DNA of 6,875 bases, taken from the NCBI GenBank assembly GCA_964195545.1, contig CAXMQQ010000044.1, positions 1 through 6,875 of the forward strand, given 5' to 3'. The DNA comes from JAHEEL01 sp964195545. Its GTDB lineage: Bacteria; Actinomycetota; Acidimicrobiia; Spongiisociales; UBA5794. Of the stretch, positions 1 through 5,873 are shown piece by piece. Below the pieces are notes generated by a model. The model ran no database searches, was not told the origin of the DNA, and saw nothing but the letters and a program-made list of their open reading frames with translations. Position 1 is the first letter of the stretch; each line of letters opens with the position of its first letter. The position numbers and the translations under genes are program-made.

Positions 1-42
1 CCTCCGTCTCGCTGCGCTCGGCACCTCCCCCTGAGGGGGAGG
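1..42. repeat. Dispersed palindromic repeat, copy A
   Basis: This stretch shares two blocks with 6701-6740: CCTCCGTC, then 13-14 diverged GC-rich bases, then CACCTCCCCCTGA. It ends in a perfect 8-bp inverted repeat, CCTCCCCC (24-31) and GGGGGAGG (35-42), around a 3-base loop. It is followed by G/A-rich low-complexity sequence to about 70. A third related copy lies inverted at 6611-6669. The same word order at both ends of the window points to a dispersed repeat family rather than chance. The minus-strand gene that covers this copy stays open through it. Whether the repeat also acts as a transcription terminator cannot be told from sequence alone. Confidence 0.65.
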
Positions 43-679
43 AGGAGGGCGGTGAGGGGGAGGAGGAGGACGTTGGAGGAACGGACTCCTCTGCCTTTCG
101 GCGCTCTTCCCTCTCTTGTTTGCTTCTGCTCTCCGCCAGACGCTCCCTCAGGAACTTCGCTTCCGTCTCCGCCTTGCCCGCTCTCTCTCTGGCTTCGGCA
201 AGTTGCTGGCCGGCCTCGTGGAGATTCCCCAACTGGGTGAGCATCTTGTTCCAAGCATCAACGGGGACGATCATGGTGCTGTCTGCTTCGGCGGCTTCGC
301 CACCGGTAGCCGGTAGCCGGGAGTCGGGAGTTGATACGGGATCATCAGGGGGTTCGGGCTGTCTGCTGTCTGCTGTCTGCTGTCCGCCCTCCGCCAGATC
401 TCGACCCATCGCCTTCGCGTGCCGGTCTACTGATCCCATTTCCAGCATTCTCAGGGTCTGTTCGCCGTCGAATTCGAGGTAGGAATCGACGGATTCGCGA
501 CGACACCACTTGCGCAGAGTGCCCAACGGGATGCCGGTCTCGTCAGAGACCTCACGGAGGGTTCGCCAATCGCCGTCGCGACTTGCCGTCGTGCGCTGCT
601 GGGATACGGTCGGTCGCGCGCGGCGTCGATCACGCGACTCGCGGATCGCCTCCGTCTCCCACCTGTTCGCAGCCTCCAT
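1..679 (-). CDS. MerR-like helix-turn-helix protein with C-terminal coiled coil (3' end outside window)
   Basis: Reading the minus strand from ATG at 679 (or ATG at 685) gives an open frame of at least 226 codons with no stop before the window edge. Residues 1-35 are basic and disordered-looking. Residues 38-62 (DWRTLREVSDETGIPLGTLR, then KW) look like a MerR/excisionase-type helix-turn-helix. The next 35 residues resemble the wing and end of a small DNA-binding domain. Residues 98-135 are a low-complexity linker made from two 7-bp repeat arrays. Residues 141-198 are rich in E, R, K, A and Q with regular hydrophobics, like a coiled coil. The tail from 199 is Ser/Pro/Gly-rich and is encoded by repeat DNA. 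I prefer the start at 679 because TACGCT lies 7 bases upstream, as in leaderless actinobacterial genes. It is divergent from the BMC operon, so it could be a regulator of it, but nothing shows that directly. Confidence 0.7.
   Translation of the reverse strand, partial: MEAANRWETEAIRESRDRRRARPTVSQQRTTASRDGDWRTLREVSDETGIPLGTLRKWCRRESVDSYLEFDGEQTLRMLEMGSVDRHAKAMGRDLAEGGQQTADSRQPEPPDDPVSTPDSRLPATGGEAAEADSTMIVPVDAWNKMLTQLGNLHEAGQQLAEARERAGKAETEAKFLRERLAESRSKQEREERRKAEESVPPTSSSSPSPPSSSPSGGGAERSETE
305..332. repeat. 7-bp tandem repeat, about 4 units (GGTAGCC/GGGAGTC)
   Basis: Four adjacent heptamers: GGTAGCC, GGTAGCC, GGGAGTC, GGGAGTT. It lies inside the minus-strand HTH gene and encodes part of its linker. 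Because 7 is not a multiple of 3, each unit is read in a different frame, and only a change of three units keeps the gene open. Confidence 0.75.
359..386. repeat. 7-bp tandem repeat, CTGTCTG x3 plus CTGTCCG
   Basis: Three perfect CTGTCTG heptamers (359-379) are followed by one variant unit (380-386). This array also lies in the linker of the minus-strand HTH gene, where it encodes a Gln/Ala/Asp/Ser-rich stretch. It has the same unit length as the array at 305-332 but an unrelated unit sequence. Confidence 0.8.
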
Positions 680-685
680 ACCCAT

Positions 686-726
686 GAGCGTAGCGCTCGG
701 CCGCCATGCCGACTCGGCCGCGGCCG
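686..726. promoter_or_regulatory. Palindromes in the divergent promoter region (possible operator)
   Basis: Three elements are visible between the HTH gene and the BMC operon. GAGCG-TAG-CGCTC (686-698) is an inverted repeat. CGGCCGCGGCCG (715-726) is a perfect 12-bp palindrome. TCGGCCG occurs at 697-703 and again at 714-720, with starts 17 bases apart. The 12-bp palindrome falls in the spacer of the proposed operon promoter, and the first repeat overlaps the proposed -10 of the minus-strand gene. That placement would suit a repressor or MerR-type regulator. GC-rich DNA gives CGGCCG words often, so binding is inference. Confidence 0.35.
687..692 (-). promoter_or_regulatory. Possible -10 box for the HTH gene (leaderless)
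   Basis: On the minus strand TACGCT lies 7 bases before the ATG at 679. A TANNNT box at this distance is the usual layout of leaderless actinobacterial transcripts. No clear -35 and no Shine-Dalgarno sequence is seen. Confidence 0.35.
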
Positions 727-738
727 TTCACCTACAAT
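709..738 (+). promoter_or_regulatory. Likely promoter of the BMC operon
   Basis: TACAAT at 733-738 is a good -10 box. CCGACT at 709-714 is a weak -35 that keeps the GAC core, with an 18-base spacer. Transcription would start near 745, giving a leader of about 20 bases before the ATG at 767. That leader contains GGGA at 756-759, 7 bases before the start. The spacer contains the palindrome at 715-726. Confidence 0.45.
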
Positions 739-766
739 GGCGTTTGTAGCGACACGGGATCGGTGA

Positions 767-1363
767 ATGCCGGAAACACCTCCACAACTTCAAGACGAGG
801 TTCGGGATCTCGTTCGGAACATCGTCACCGGTGTCCTCGACGACGCAGGACGCATTCCCCCGCTACCCGAACGCGACGTGCCGGCGTCACCGACCGGAGG
901 ATTCGCGACGATCGCCGTCGGATCCGATCACGGTGGCTTCCCCCTGAAAGAGCGCCTAGCGTTCCGCCTCAAGGAGACGGGTCACGACGTCCACGACTGC
1001 GGGACCGATTCAACCGACGCCGTCGACTATCCCGACTACGCGCACGAAGTCGCTCGACTCGTCGCCGACGGCACATGCCGCTGGGGGATCATCATCGACG
1101 GAGCCGGCATCGGTTCGGCGATGGTTGCGAACAAGGTCCCCGGTGTTCGTGCCGCCCTTTGCTACGACATTTCGACGGCTCGCAACAGCCGTGAACACAA
1201 CCACGCCAATGTGCTCACGCTCGGCGCCGGTCTGATCGGCCCGAACCTTGCGTGGCAGATCGTCGAAGAATGGCTCGCGACACCGTGGGGCGAAGGCCGC
1301 CACGGCGATCGAGTCGACAAGATCAGCAAGATTGAGAACCGATACGCCGGAGGGTCGAAGTGA
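767..1363 (+). CDS. RpiB/LacAB-family sugar-phosphate isomerase with BMC-targeting-like N-terminus
   Basis: 198 residues, longer than typical RpiB (about 150) because of a roughly 45-residue N-terminal extension. Residues 8-24 of it (LQDEVRDLVRNIVTGVL) form an amphipathic helix like BMC encapsulation peptides, followed by a Pro-rich linker (30-42). The isomerase core starts near 47. It has SDHGGF (53-58), the DYPDYA segment (87-92), DGAGIGSA (111-118) with ANKVPGVRA (121-129), REHNHANVL (142-150) with His144, and the phosphate-site region around Arg178-Arg182. RpiB interconverts ribose 5-phosphate and ribulose 5-phosphate. In E. coli RpiB the equivalent of Asp111 is the catalytic Cys66 and the equivalent of Ala113 is Thr67, so the reaction or substrate here may differ. 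The stop overlaps the deoC start by 4 bases (GTGA). Family assignment is firm; the substrate is not. Confidence 0.93.
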   Translation: MPETPPQLQDEVRDLVRNIVTGVLDDAGRIPPLPERDVPASPTGGFATIAVGSDHGGFPLKERLAFRLKETGHDVHDCGTDSTDAVDYPDYAHEVARLVADGTCRWGIIIDGAGIGSAMVANKVPGVRAALCYDISTARNSREHNHANVLTLGAGLIGPNLAWQIVEEWLATPWGEGRHGDRVDKISKIENRYAGGSK

Positions 1364-2208
1364 CCAGCGACATCCTCGACCGGGAGATCCTGGTCGAACT
1401 CATCACCAAGGAAGTGCTCAGTGCTCTCGCCGAGCGATCCGACATCTGCAAGAACCCCGAAGCCGTCAGACAGGTCGTAGCCAACGGTGCGGACCGGGTT
1501 GCGTTCCACGGGACCGCAGCCGATGTTCCGCTCGACGTGGCGAAGTACATCGACCACACGCTTCTGAAACCCGATGCCACGGCCGACGAGATCGACGTGC
1601 TCTGTGAAGAAGCGGAGGAATTCGGGTTCGCTTCGGTGTGCGTGAATCCCACCTGGGTGAAACGAGCGGCCGATCGACTCCGTGGATCGGACGTCAAGAC
1701 GTGTTCAGTCATCGGCTTCCCACTCGGCGCGACGACGCCGGAGATCAAGGCGATGGAGGCTCGCCGGGCGCTACGGGATGGCGCCCGCGAAGTCGACATG
1801 GTCATCAACATCGGAGCGCTCAAGTCCGGCGATCACCAACTCGTCCGAACGGACATCGAGAAGGTCGTCGACTCGGCCCACGAGGGTGGTGCGATCGTCA
1901 AGGTGATCCTCGAGACCTCGAAACTCACCGACGAGGAGAAGGTCGTCGCTTCCGCGCTCGCCAAGCAAGCCAAGGCGGACTACGTCAAGACCTCCACAGG
2001 GTTCGGCGGGGGAGGGGCGACGGTCTACGACGTGTCTCTGATGCGTGAGACGGTGGGTCCCGACATGGGGGTCAAGGCGTCCGGCGGGGTTCACACGGCC
2101 CAGGAAGCGGAGGATATGATCGCTGCGGGTGCCACCAGAATCGGGGCATCGGCAGGAGTCGTGATTGTTGGAGGAGTGGAAGGAGACGCCGGTGGCAAAG
2201 GGTATTGA
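1360..2208 (+). CDS. deoC: Deoxyribose-phosphate aldolase (DERA), microcompartment-associated
   Basis: 282 residues, starting at GTG with GGAGGG 5 bases upstream. Class I aldolase: 2-deoxyribose 5-phosphate to glyceraldehyde 3-phosphate plus acetaldehyde. The catalytic set is present. Asp146 is in EVDMVIN, the Schiff-base Lys210 is in YVKTSTG, and Lys239 is in GVKASGGVHT. These correspond to E. coli Asp102, Lys167 and Lys201. The protein ends in Tyr282 after a Gly-rich tail (GDAGGKGY), like the mobile C-terminal Tyr of E. coli DeoC. The core begins near residue 58. Residues 4-24 (DILDREILVELITKEVLSAL and following) are an extra amphipathic helix, a likely encapsulation peptide, joined by a linker. 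The end overlaps the next gene by 17 bases. Placement among shell genes indicates that the acetaldehyde it makes is handled inside the compartment. Confidence 0.95.
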   Translation: MTSDILDREILVELITKEVLSALAERSDICKNPEAVRQVVANGADRVAFHGTAADVPLDVAKYIDHTLLKPDATADEIDVLCEEAEEFGFASVCVNPTWVKRAADRLRGSDVKTCSVIGFPLGATTPEIKAMEARRALRDGAREVDMVINIGALKSGDHQLVRTDIEKVVDSAHEGGAIVKVILETSKLTDEEKVVASALAKQAKADYVKTSTGFGGGGATVYDVSLMRETVGPDMGVKASGGVHTAQEAEDMIAAGATRIGASAGVVIVGGVEGDAGGKGY

Positions 2209-2818
2209 GGTTCGGTCGTACACAATCCTGGACTCGCTGCAACCGCAGTACGCAGCGTTCCTCGGCACCGTCGCTCAGGGATTCCTGCCCCTCGCCGGCG
2301 ATGCTTCTCTCTTCGTCGAGGTAGCTCCCGGCATCGAGATCAACCGTCTCACCGATGTGGCGTTGAAGGCCACGACCGTGAAGCCGGGTATGCAGATAAT
2401 CGAGCGCTACTACGGACTCCTGGAGGTCCACTCGCCCGATCAGGCAGAGACGAGAGCTGCCGGTGAGGCGATCCTCGAATCCGTCGATCACGCCGAGACC
2501 GACCGGATCAAACCGAAGATCCTCTCGTCGCAGATCATCCGGCGCATCGATGATCACCATGCGCAACTGATCAACCGGACCCGCCACGGACAGCTGATCA
2601 TCCCCGGCCAGACCCTCTACGTGCTCGAGTGCGAACCGGCTGCATACGCCGCGCTCGCCGCGAACGAGGCGGAGAAGGCTGCAGAGATCAACATTCTCGA
2701 GGTTCGTTCCCACGGTTCGATGGGCCGGATCTACCTCGGAGGAGAAGAGCGGGACATCGATGTTGGCTGGAGAGCCGCGGTCGCTGCCCTCGAAGGCCTC
2801 GAGGGAAGAGTTGTTTGA
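2192..2818 (+). CDS. BMC-T shell protein, stacked (double-layer) trimer type
   Basis: 208 residues with two BMC domains in tandem, roughly 1-100 and 105-208, forming a trimer that mimics a hexamer tile. The motifs LDSLQPQYAAFLGTVAQGF (13-31), GIEINRLTDVALKA (47-60) and ALAANEAEKAAEI (154-166) are those I recall from BMC-T proteins that stack face to face, such as CsoS1D-like and Haliangium BMC-T2/T3 proteins, whose large pores can open and close. Such pores are thought to pass bulky cofactors or metabolites. I chose GTG at 2192, not TTG at 2165, because GGAAGGAGA ends 5 bases before it and the product then starts MAKGIEVRSY as in relatives. The start lies 17 bases inside deoC, so translation is probably coupled. 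Confidence 0.9.
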   Translation: MAKGIEVRSYTILDSLQPQYAAFLGTVAQGFLPLAGDASLFVEVAPGIEINRLTDVALKATTVKPGMQIIERYYGLLEVHSPDQAETRAAGEAILESVDHAETDRIKPKILSSQIIRRIDDHHAQLINRTRHGQLIIPGQTLYVLECEPAAYAALAANEAEKAAEINILEVRSHGSMGRIYLGGEERDIDVGWRAAVAALEGLEGRVV

Positions 2819-2848
2819 GCTTTGAAGCAGTGAGCTTTGAGCCATGAG
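2814..2848. repeat. Degenerate 7-bp repeat (TTTGAGC-like)
   Basis: The word TTTGAGC or a close variant recurs: TTTGAGC, TTTGAAG, CAGTGAG, CTTTGAG, CCATGAG. The TGA core falls at 2816, 2823, 2831, 2838 and 2845, a step of 7 with one step of 8. The first unit supplies the stop codon of the BMC-T gene. A similar array lies at 6551-6578. It sits in the only sizeable gap inside the operon. Confidence 0.6.
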
Positions 2849-2884
2849 CAAGACGCAGACTCACCGAAGACAGCGGTGAACGCC

Positions 2885-2890
2885 TAGAGT
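2885..2890 (+). promoter_or_regulatory. Possible internal promoter -10 before the BMC-H gene
   Basis: TAGAGT fits the actinobacterial TANNNT -10 and sits 28 bases before the BMC-H start, leaving room for a short leader with a strong ribosome site (AAGGAG, 2906-2911). No convincing -35 is seen. An extra promoter here would help make the abundant hexamer protein in excess over the enzymes. Confidence 0.25.
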
Positions 2891-2918
2891 CAATCGAAAT
2901 CACAGAAGGAGCAAACGG

Positions 2919-3221
2919 ATGGCTGATGCACTAGGGATGATCGAGTGCCGGAGCTTCGCAGCGATGGTCGAATCGGCCGACGCAATGGTGAAGGCAGCAA
3001 AGGTCGAGCTCGTATCGTACGAGGAGACCGGTGGCGGCTACGTGACAGCGATTGTTCGTGGCGATGTTGCCGCGGTGAAGGCCGCTGTGGACGCCGGCAT
3101 TCGCGGCGCAGAGAAGGTCGGCGAGGTCATCTCGACGCACGTCATCGCCCGTCCGCATCTCAACCTCGATCTCATCCTCCCGCTCGGACGAGCCAGCGAG
3201 GCCAAGGAAGAGCTCGGCTGA
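2919..3221 (+). CDS. BMC-H hexameric shell protein
   Basis: 100 residues, one canonical BMC domain, expected to be the main facet tile. It begins MADALGMIECRSFAAMVESA, then has the Lys-containing helix ADAMVKAAKVEL (20-31), the pore loop around TGGG (37-40), and the second helix GDVAAVKAAVDAG (48-60). It ends with HVIARPH and a Leu-rich strand, plus a short tail. From memory this is close to the BMC-H of Haliangium ochraceum. The Gly-rich pore loop suggests a small central pore suited to metabolites. The start is clear: AAGGAG lies 7 bases upstream. It is the only BMC-H gene in the window, so shell facets would be homohexamers plus the two BMC-T trimers. It opens the second half of the operon. 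Confidence 0.95.
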   Translation: MADALGMIECRSFAAMVESADAMVKAAKVELVSYEETGGGYVTAIVRGDVAAVKAAVDAGIRGAEKVGEVISTHVIARPHLNLDLILPLGRASEAKEELG

Positions 3222-3256
3222 TTCCGACTGCCCCACACACCTAGGAGGTGGGATAG

Positions 3257-3544
3257 ATGCAGCTCGGAAGGGTCACCGGGACGTTGGTGTCGAGTCGCAA
3301 AGAACCCCTCATGGAGGGGATGACGTTCCTCGTCGTCCGACAGATCGACGTCAACAACATCGACACGAACACCTATGTCGTGGCTGTCGACGCCGTCGGC
3401 GCCGGCGTCGGAGAGGTCGTCATGTATGCCTCGGGCAGTTCGGCTCGCCAGACCGCCCTCACGAAGGACAAACCCTGCGATGCCGTGATCATGGGGATCG
3501 TCGACACGTGGGAGGTCGACGGCGAGACGGTGTTCGTGAAGTGA
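3257..3544 (+). CDS. BMC-P pentameric vertex protein (EutN/CcmL family), copy 1
   Basis: 95 residues of the EutN/CcmL fold, which forms pentamers that cap the corners of the shell. Visible marks are MQLGRVTGTLVSSRK at the start, LVVRQID (25-31), the family motif AVDAVGAGVGEVVMYASGSSAR (43-64) and the closing strand AVIMGIVDTWEV. It has the strongest ribosome site of the operon, AGGAGGTG (3243-3250), 6 bases before ATG. It lies 35 bases after BMC-H and 7 bases before the dehydrogenase. Two further paralogs follow at 5607 and 5870. This one has a slightly longer C-terminus than those. Confidence 0.95.
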   Translation: MQLGRVTGTLVSSRKEPLMEGMTFLVVRQIDVNNIDTNTYVVAVDAVGAGVGEVVMYASGSSARQTALTKDKPCDAVIMGIVDTWEVDGETVFVK

Positions 3545-3551
3545 GGCCTTG

Positions 3552-5009
3552 GTGCTGACCGAACAGGAGATCGCAGCGATCATCGCCCGCGTGAGCGGCC
3601 GCGTCGAAGCGGTCGAAGGTCGGAGCCGAACCGGGCCATCCCTGCGAGCGGCGGCGGAAAGCGCAGCGTTCTCGTCGAAGCTTGGCGACGGCATCTTCGT
3701 GACCATCGACGAAGCAGTTGCTGCCGCCCGACGGGCGTTCCTCGCGTATCGAGACATGGGTCTCGAGAAGCGGAAGGTCATCGTTGAGGCGATGCGTTCC
3801 AAGATGCTCGCCGACGGTGAACGGCTCGCGTATCTGGCTCGTGAGGAGACCGGTCTCGGACGGGCCGAGGACAAGACGTTCAAGAACCGGCTGGTCACGG
3901 TGCGCACCCCCGGACCGGAGGACCTCGAACCGCATGCCGTCACCGGCGACTCTGGCATGATGGTCACTGAGTTCGCTCCGTATGGTGTGATCGGATCGAT
4001 CTCACCGGTGACGAACCCCACGTCGACGGTGATCAACAACTCGATCGCGATGATTTCCGCCGGAAATGCCGTGACCTTCAATGTCCACCCGCATGCGAAG
4101 GACGTGTCGATTGAGAACGTCCAGGTCCTCAACCGGGCCATCATCGCCGCCGGTGGACCGCCTGATCTCATCACCGCGATCGCCGAGCCAACGCTCGAAT
4201 CCGCCAAGCGCCTGATGGGGCATCCCGACGTCCCCGTCCTGCTCGTTACCGGTGGTCCCGGTGTTGTGCGTGAAGCTCTGGCGATGCCGAAGAAGGCGAT
4301 CACGGCCGGACCAGGCAATCCTCCCGCCGTCGTAGACCAGACCGCAGATTTCGAGCAGGCAGGGCGCGACATCGTGCGTGGCGCCTCGTTCGACAACAAC
4401 ATCGTGTGTGTGGACGAGAAGACGACGATCGTTGTCGACAGCGTCGCCGACCGTCTCGTCCAGTCGATGGTTGCCCACGGTGCATACCGGCTCAAGGAGC
4501 ACGAGCTCAAGCGACTCGAGCGGGTGATCTTCAAGGAGATGGGGCCGCAAGGCAAGCCCGGCGTTATCAATCCGCCGTGGATCGGGAAGGACGCTGCCGT
4601 CATTCTCTCCGAGATCGGTGTGTCCGTTGACAGGGACATTCGGCTCCTCGTCGCCGAGGTGCCCGCCGGGCACAATCTCGTGTGGACCGAGCAGATGATG
4701 CCCGTGATGCCCGTCGTTCGGGCCAAGGACGTCGATACTGCCATCGACCTGGCCGTGCGATCAGAGCACGGATTCCGTCACACCGCCTCGATCCACTCCA
4801 CGAACGTGGACACGATCACTCGAATGGCGCGAGAGATGAACTGTTCGATCATGGTGGCGAACGGACCGAACCTCTCCGGTCTCGGTGACGGGGGCGAGGG
4901 TTTCAGCTCCTTCTCGATCGCCAGCCCGACGGGCGAGGGTCTGACCCGCCCCAGGACGTTCTCCCGCATCCGGCGGGTGACCGTCGTGGGAGCGATGCGC
5001 ATTGTCTGA
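3552..5009 (+). CDS. CoA-acylating aldehyde dehydrogenase, PduP/EutE-like, microcompartment-associated
   Basis: 485 residues. Expected reaction: acetaldehyde + CoA + NAD+ to acetyl-CoA + NADH, the signature enzyme of metabolosomes. Marks from N to C: an amphipathic helix at 2-20 (LTEQEIAAIIARVSGRVEA), a likely encapsulation peptide; a linker to about 48; SPVTNPTSTVINNSIAMISA (151-170); the Gly motif TGGPGVV (233-239); AGPGNPPAVVD (252-262), typical of acylating members; and the catalytic Cys286 in FDNNIVCVDEK. Length is close to PduP and EutE (about 465). GTG at 3552 is preferred over TTG at 3549 because GAGG (3543-3546) is better spaced from it. The end overlaps the next gene by 8 bases. Acetaldehyde from DeoC is the obvious substrate, but the sequence alone does not fix aldehyde chain length. 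Confidence 0.95.
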   Translation: MLTEQEIAAIIARVSGRVEAVEGRSRTGPSLRAAAESAAFSSKLGDGIFVTIDEAVAAARRAFLAYRDMGLEKRKVIVEAMRSKMLADGERLAYLAREETGLGRAEDKTFKNRLVTVRTPGPEDLEPHAVTGDSGMMVTEFAPYGVIGSISPVTNPTSTVINNSIAMISAGNAVTFNVHPHAKDVSIENVQVLNRAIIAAGGPPDLITAIAEPTLESAKRLMGHPDVPVLLVTGGPGVVREALAMPKKAITAGPGNPPAVVDQTADFEQAGRDIVRGASFDNNIVCVDEKTTIVVDSVADRLVQSMVAHGAYRLKEHELKRLERVIFKEMGPQGKPGVINPPWIGKDAAVILSEIGVSVDRDIRLLVAEVPAGHNLVWTEQMMPVMPVVRAKDVDTAIDLAVRSEHGFRHTASIHSTNVDTITRMAREMNCSIMVANGPNLSGLGDGGEGFSSFSIASPTGEGLTRPRTFSRIRRVTVVGAMRIV

Positions 5010-5607
5010 TCCAGCGATCGCCATCGTCGAGTTCAACTCGATCGCCGTCGGAATCTTCACCGGCGACGCCATGGTGAAGTCGTCTCCAGTGAGTTCGATC
5101 TACGCAGGGACGGTCCATCCCGGTCGGTACCTGGTGCTCGTCACCGGTGATACTGCAAGCGTCGAGGTGGCGCTCGAGACCGGCCGCGACGCGGGCGCCG
5201 ACTCCCTGATCGACTCGATCTTCCTCCCCGCCGTTCACGATGACGTCGTCGCCGCGATCGTGTCCGCGGTTGAAGCGGCCGACTTCGACGGTGATGCCAC
5301 CGGCATCGTGGAGACGGACACGGTCGCCAGCGTTGTCGAAGCAGCCGATGCTGGGGTCAAAGCCGCCGCTGTTTCGTTGCCAGCTGTCCGCCTGGCCGAT
5401 GGCCTCGGCGGCAAGGGCTACGCCGTGTTCACCGGTCCCGTCGCAGAGGTAGAAGAGGCCGTGGGAGCGGCCGTCGCACGATCGGGACCGACCGGGCACC
5501 TCATCCGTCACGTGATCATCGCCCAGATCCACGAGGAGATGCGTCAGAACCTTGCCGAGGATCTTCGCTTCAACCAGCGACTCGCCCAATACTCAGGGGA
5601 GCGCTGA
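5002..5607 (+). CDS. BMC-T shell protein, single-layer trimer type
   Basis: 201 residues with two BMC domains, about 5-95 and 99-185. Each has the BMC helix-strand pattern: AIAIVEFNSIAVGIFTGDAM (5-24) in the first, GIVETDTVASVVEAADAGVK (101-120) in the second. It resembles from memory the single-layer BMC-T1 of Haliangium ochraceum (HO_5812) and is unlike the stacked-type protein at 2192. The Gly-rich loop LADGLGGKGY (131-140) lies at the pore. Residues 186-201 are a charged tail. The start is TTG, needed to include the first strand; GGGAG (4988-4992) lies 9 bases upstream. It overlaps the dehydrogenase stop by 8 bases and the next start by one base (TGATG), so translation is likely coupled. 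TTG may keep its level low. Confidence 0.9.
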   Translation: MSDPAIAIVEFNSIAVGIFTGDAMVKSSPVSSIYAGTVHPGRYLVLVTGDTASVEVALETGRDAGADSLIDSIFLPAVHDDVVAAIVSAVEAADFDGDATGIVETDTVASVVEAADAGVKAAAVSLPAVRLADGLGGKGYAVFTGPVAEVEEAVGAAVARSGPTGHLIRHVIIAQIHEEMRQNLAEDLRFNQRLAQYSGER

Positions 5608-5873
5608 TGCAACTTGGCAGAGTCACCGGGACCGTTGTAGCGACGATCAAGTCCGAAGGCCTCGAAGGTGTCAAGTTCCTTGTCGTCCAGCCGCTGAACA
5701 AGCAGCAGGAGCCGGTCGGCCGACCCGTCATCGCGGCCGACGCCGTCTACATGGCCGGACCCGGCGAACTGGTCTACTTCGTTGCATCTCGAGAAGCCGC
5801 CGAGGCCCTCGATCCCCGGTTCGTGCCGGTCGATCATGCGATCGTCGGCATCGTCGACCAGGTGATGATATGA
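5607..5873 (+). CDS. BMC-P pentameric vertex protein, copy 2
   Basis: 88 residues of the EutN/CcmL family. It starts MQLGRVTGTVVATIK, sharing its first nine residues with copy 1, then KFLVVQPLN (23-31), a modified glycine motif ADAVYMAGPGELVYFV (44-59) and the closing strand HAIVGIVDQV. The insertion of YM and the lack of the GSSAR signature set it apart from copies 1 and 3. AGGGGAG (5595-5601) lies 5 bases upstream of ATG. Its stop overlaps the next ATG by 4 bases. Different pentamers may sit at different vertices or tune cargo exit; that is inference. Confidence 0.93.
   Translation: MQLGRVTGTVVATIKSEGLEGVKFLVVQPLNKQQEPVGRPVIAADAVYMAGPGELVYFVASREAAEALDPRFVPVDHAIVGIVDQVMI

Noticed and set aside
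305..386. CRISPR-like array
   Set aside because: Units are 7 bp and directly adjacent with no spacers, so this is a short tandem repeat.
331..687. + strand frames in the first 700 bases
   Set aside because: They lie opposite the minus-strand HTH/coiled-coil gene, contain no motif and lack ribosome sites.
767..1363. RpiB as an ordinary housekeeping pentose-phosphate isomerase
   Set aside because: The N-terminal tag-like extension, the Cys to Asp change and the overlap with BMC-linked deoC point to a compartment enzyme.
2072..2851. 259-codon minus-strand frame
   Set aside because: Antisense shadow of deoC and the stacked BMC-T, with no domain signature.
3038..4744. 568-codon open frame on the minus strand
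   Set aside because: It is antisense to the aldehyde dehydrogenase, BMC-P and BMC-H genes, is Ser/Arg/Thr-rich with no recognisable motif, and is a typical shadow in GC-rich DNA.
5552..5869. Upstream extension of the last BMC-P frame, which could suggest a fusion protein
   Set aside because: It overlaps the BMC-T end and the whole of BMC-P copy 2 in another frame, is Arg-rich, and the ATG at 5870 has its own ribosome site and the normal family length.
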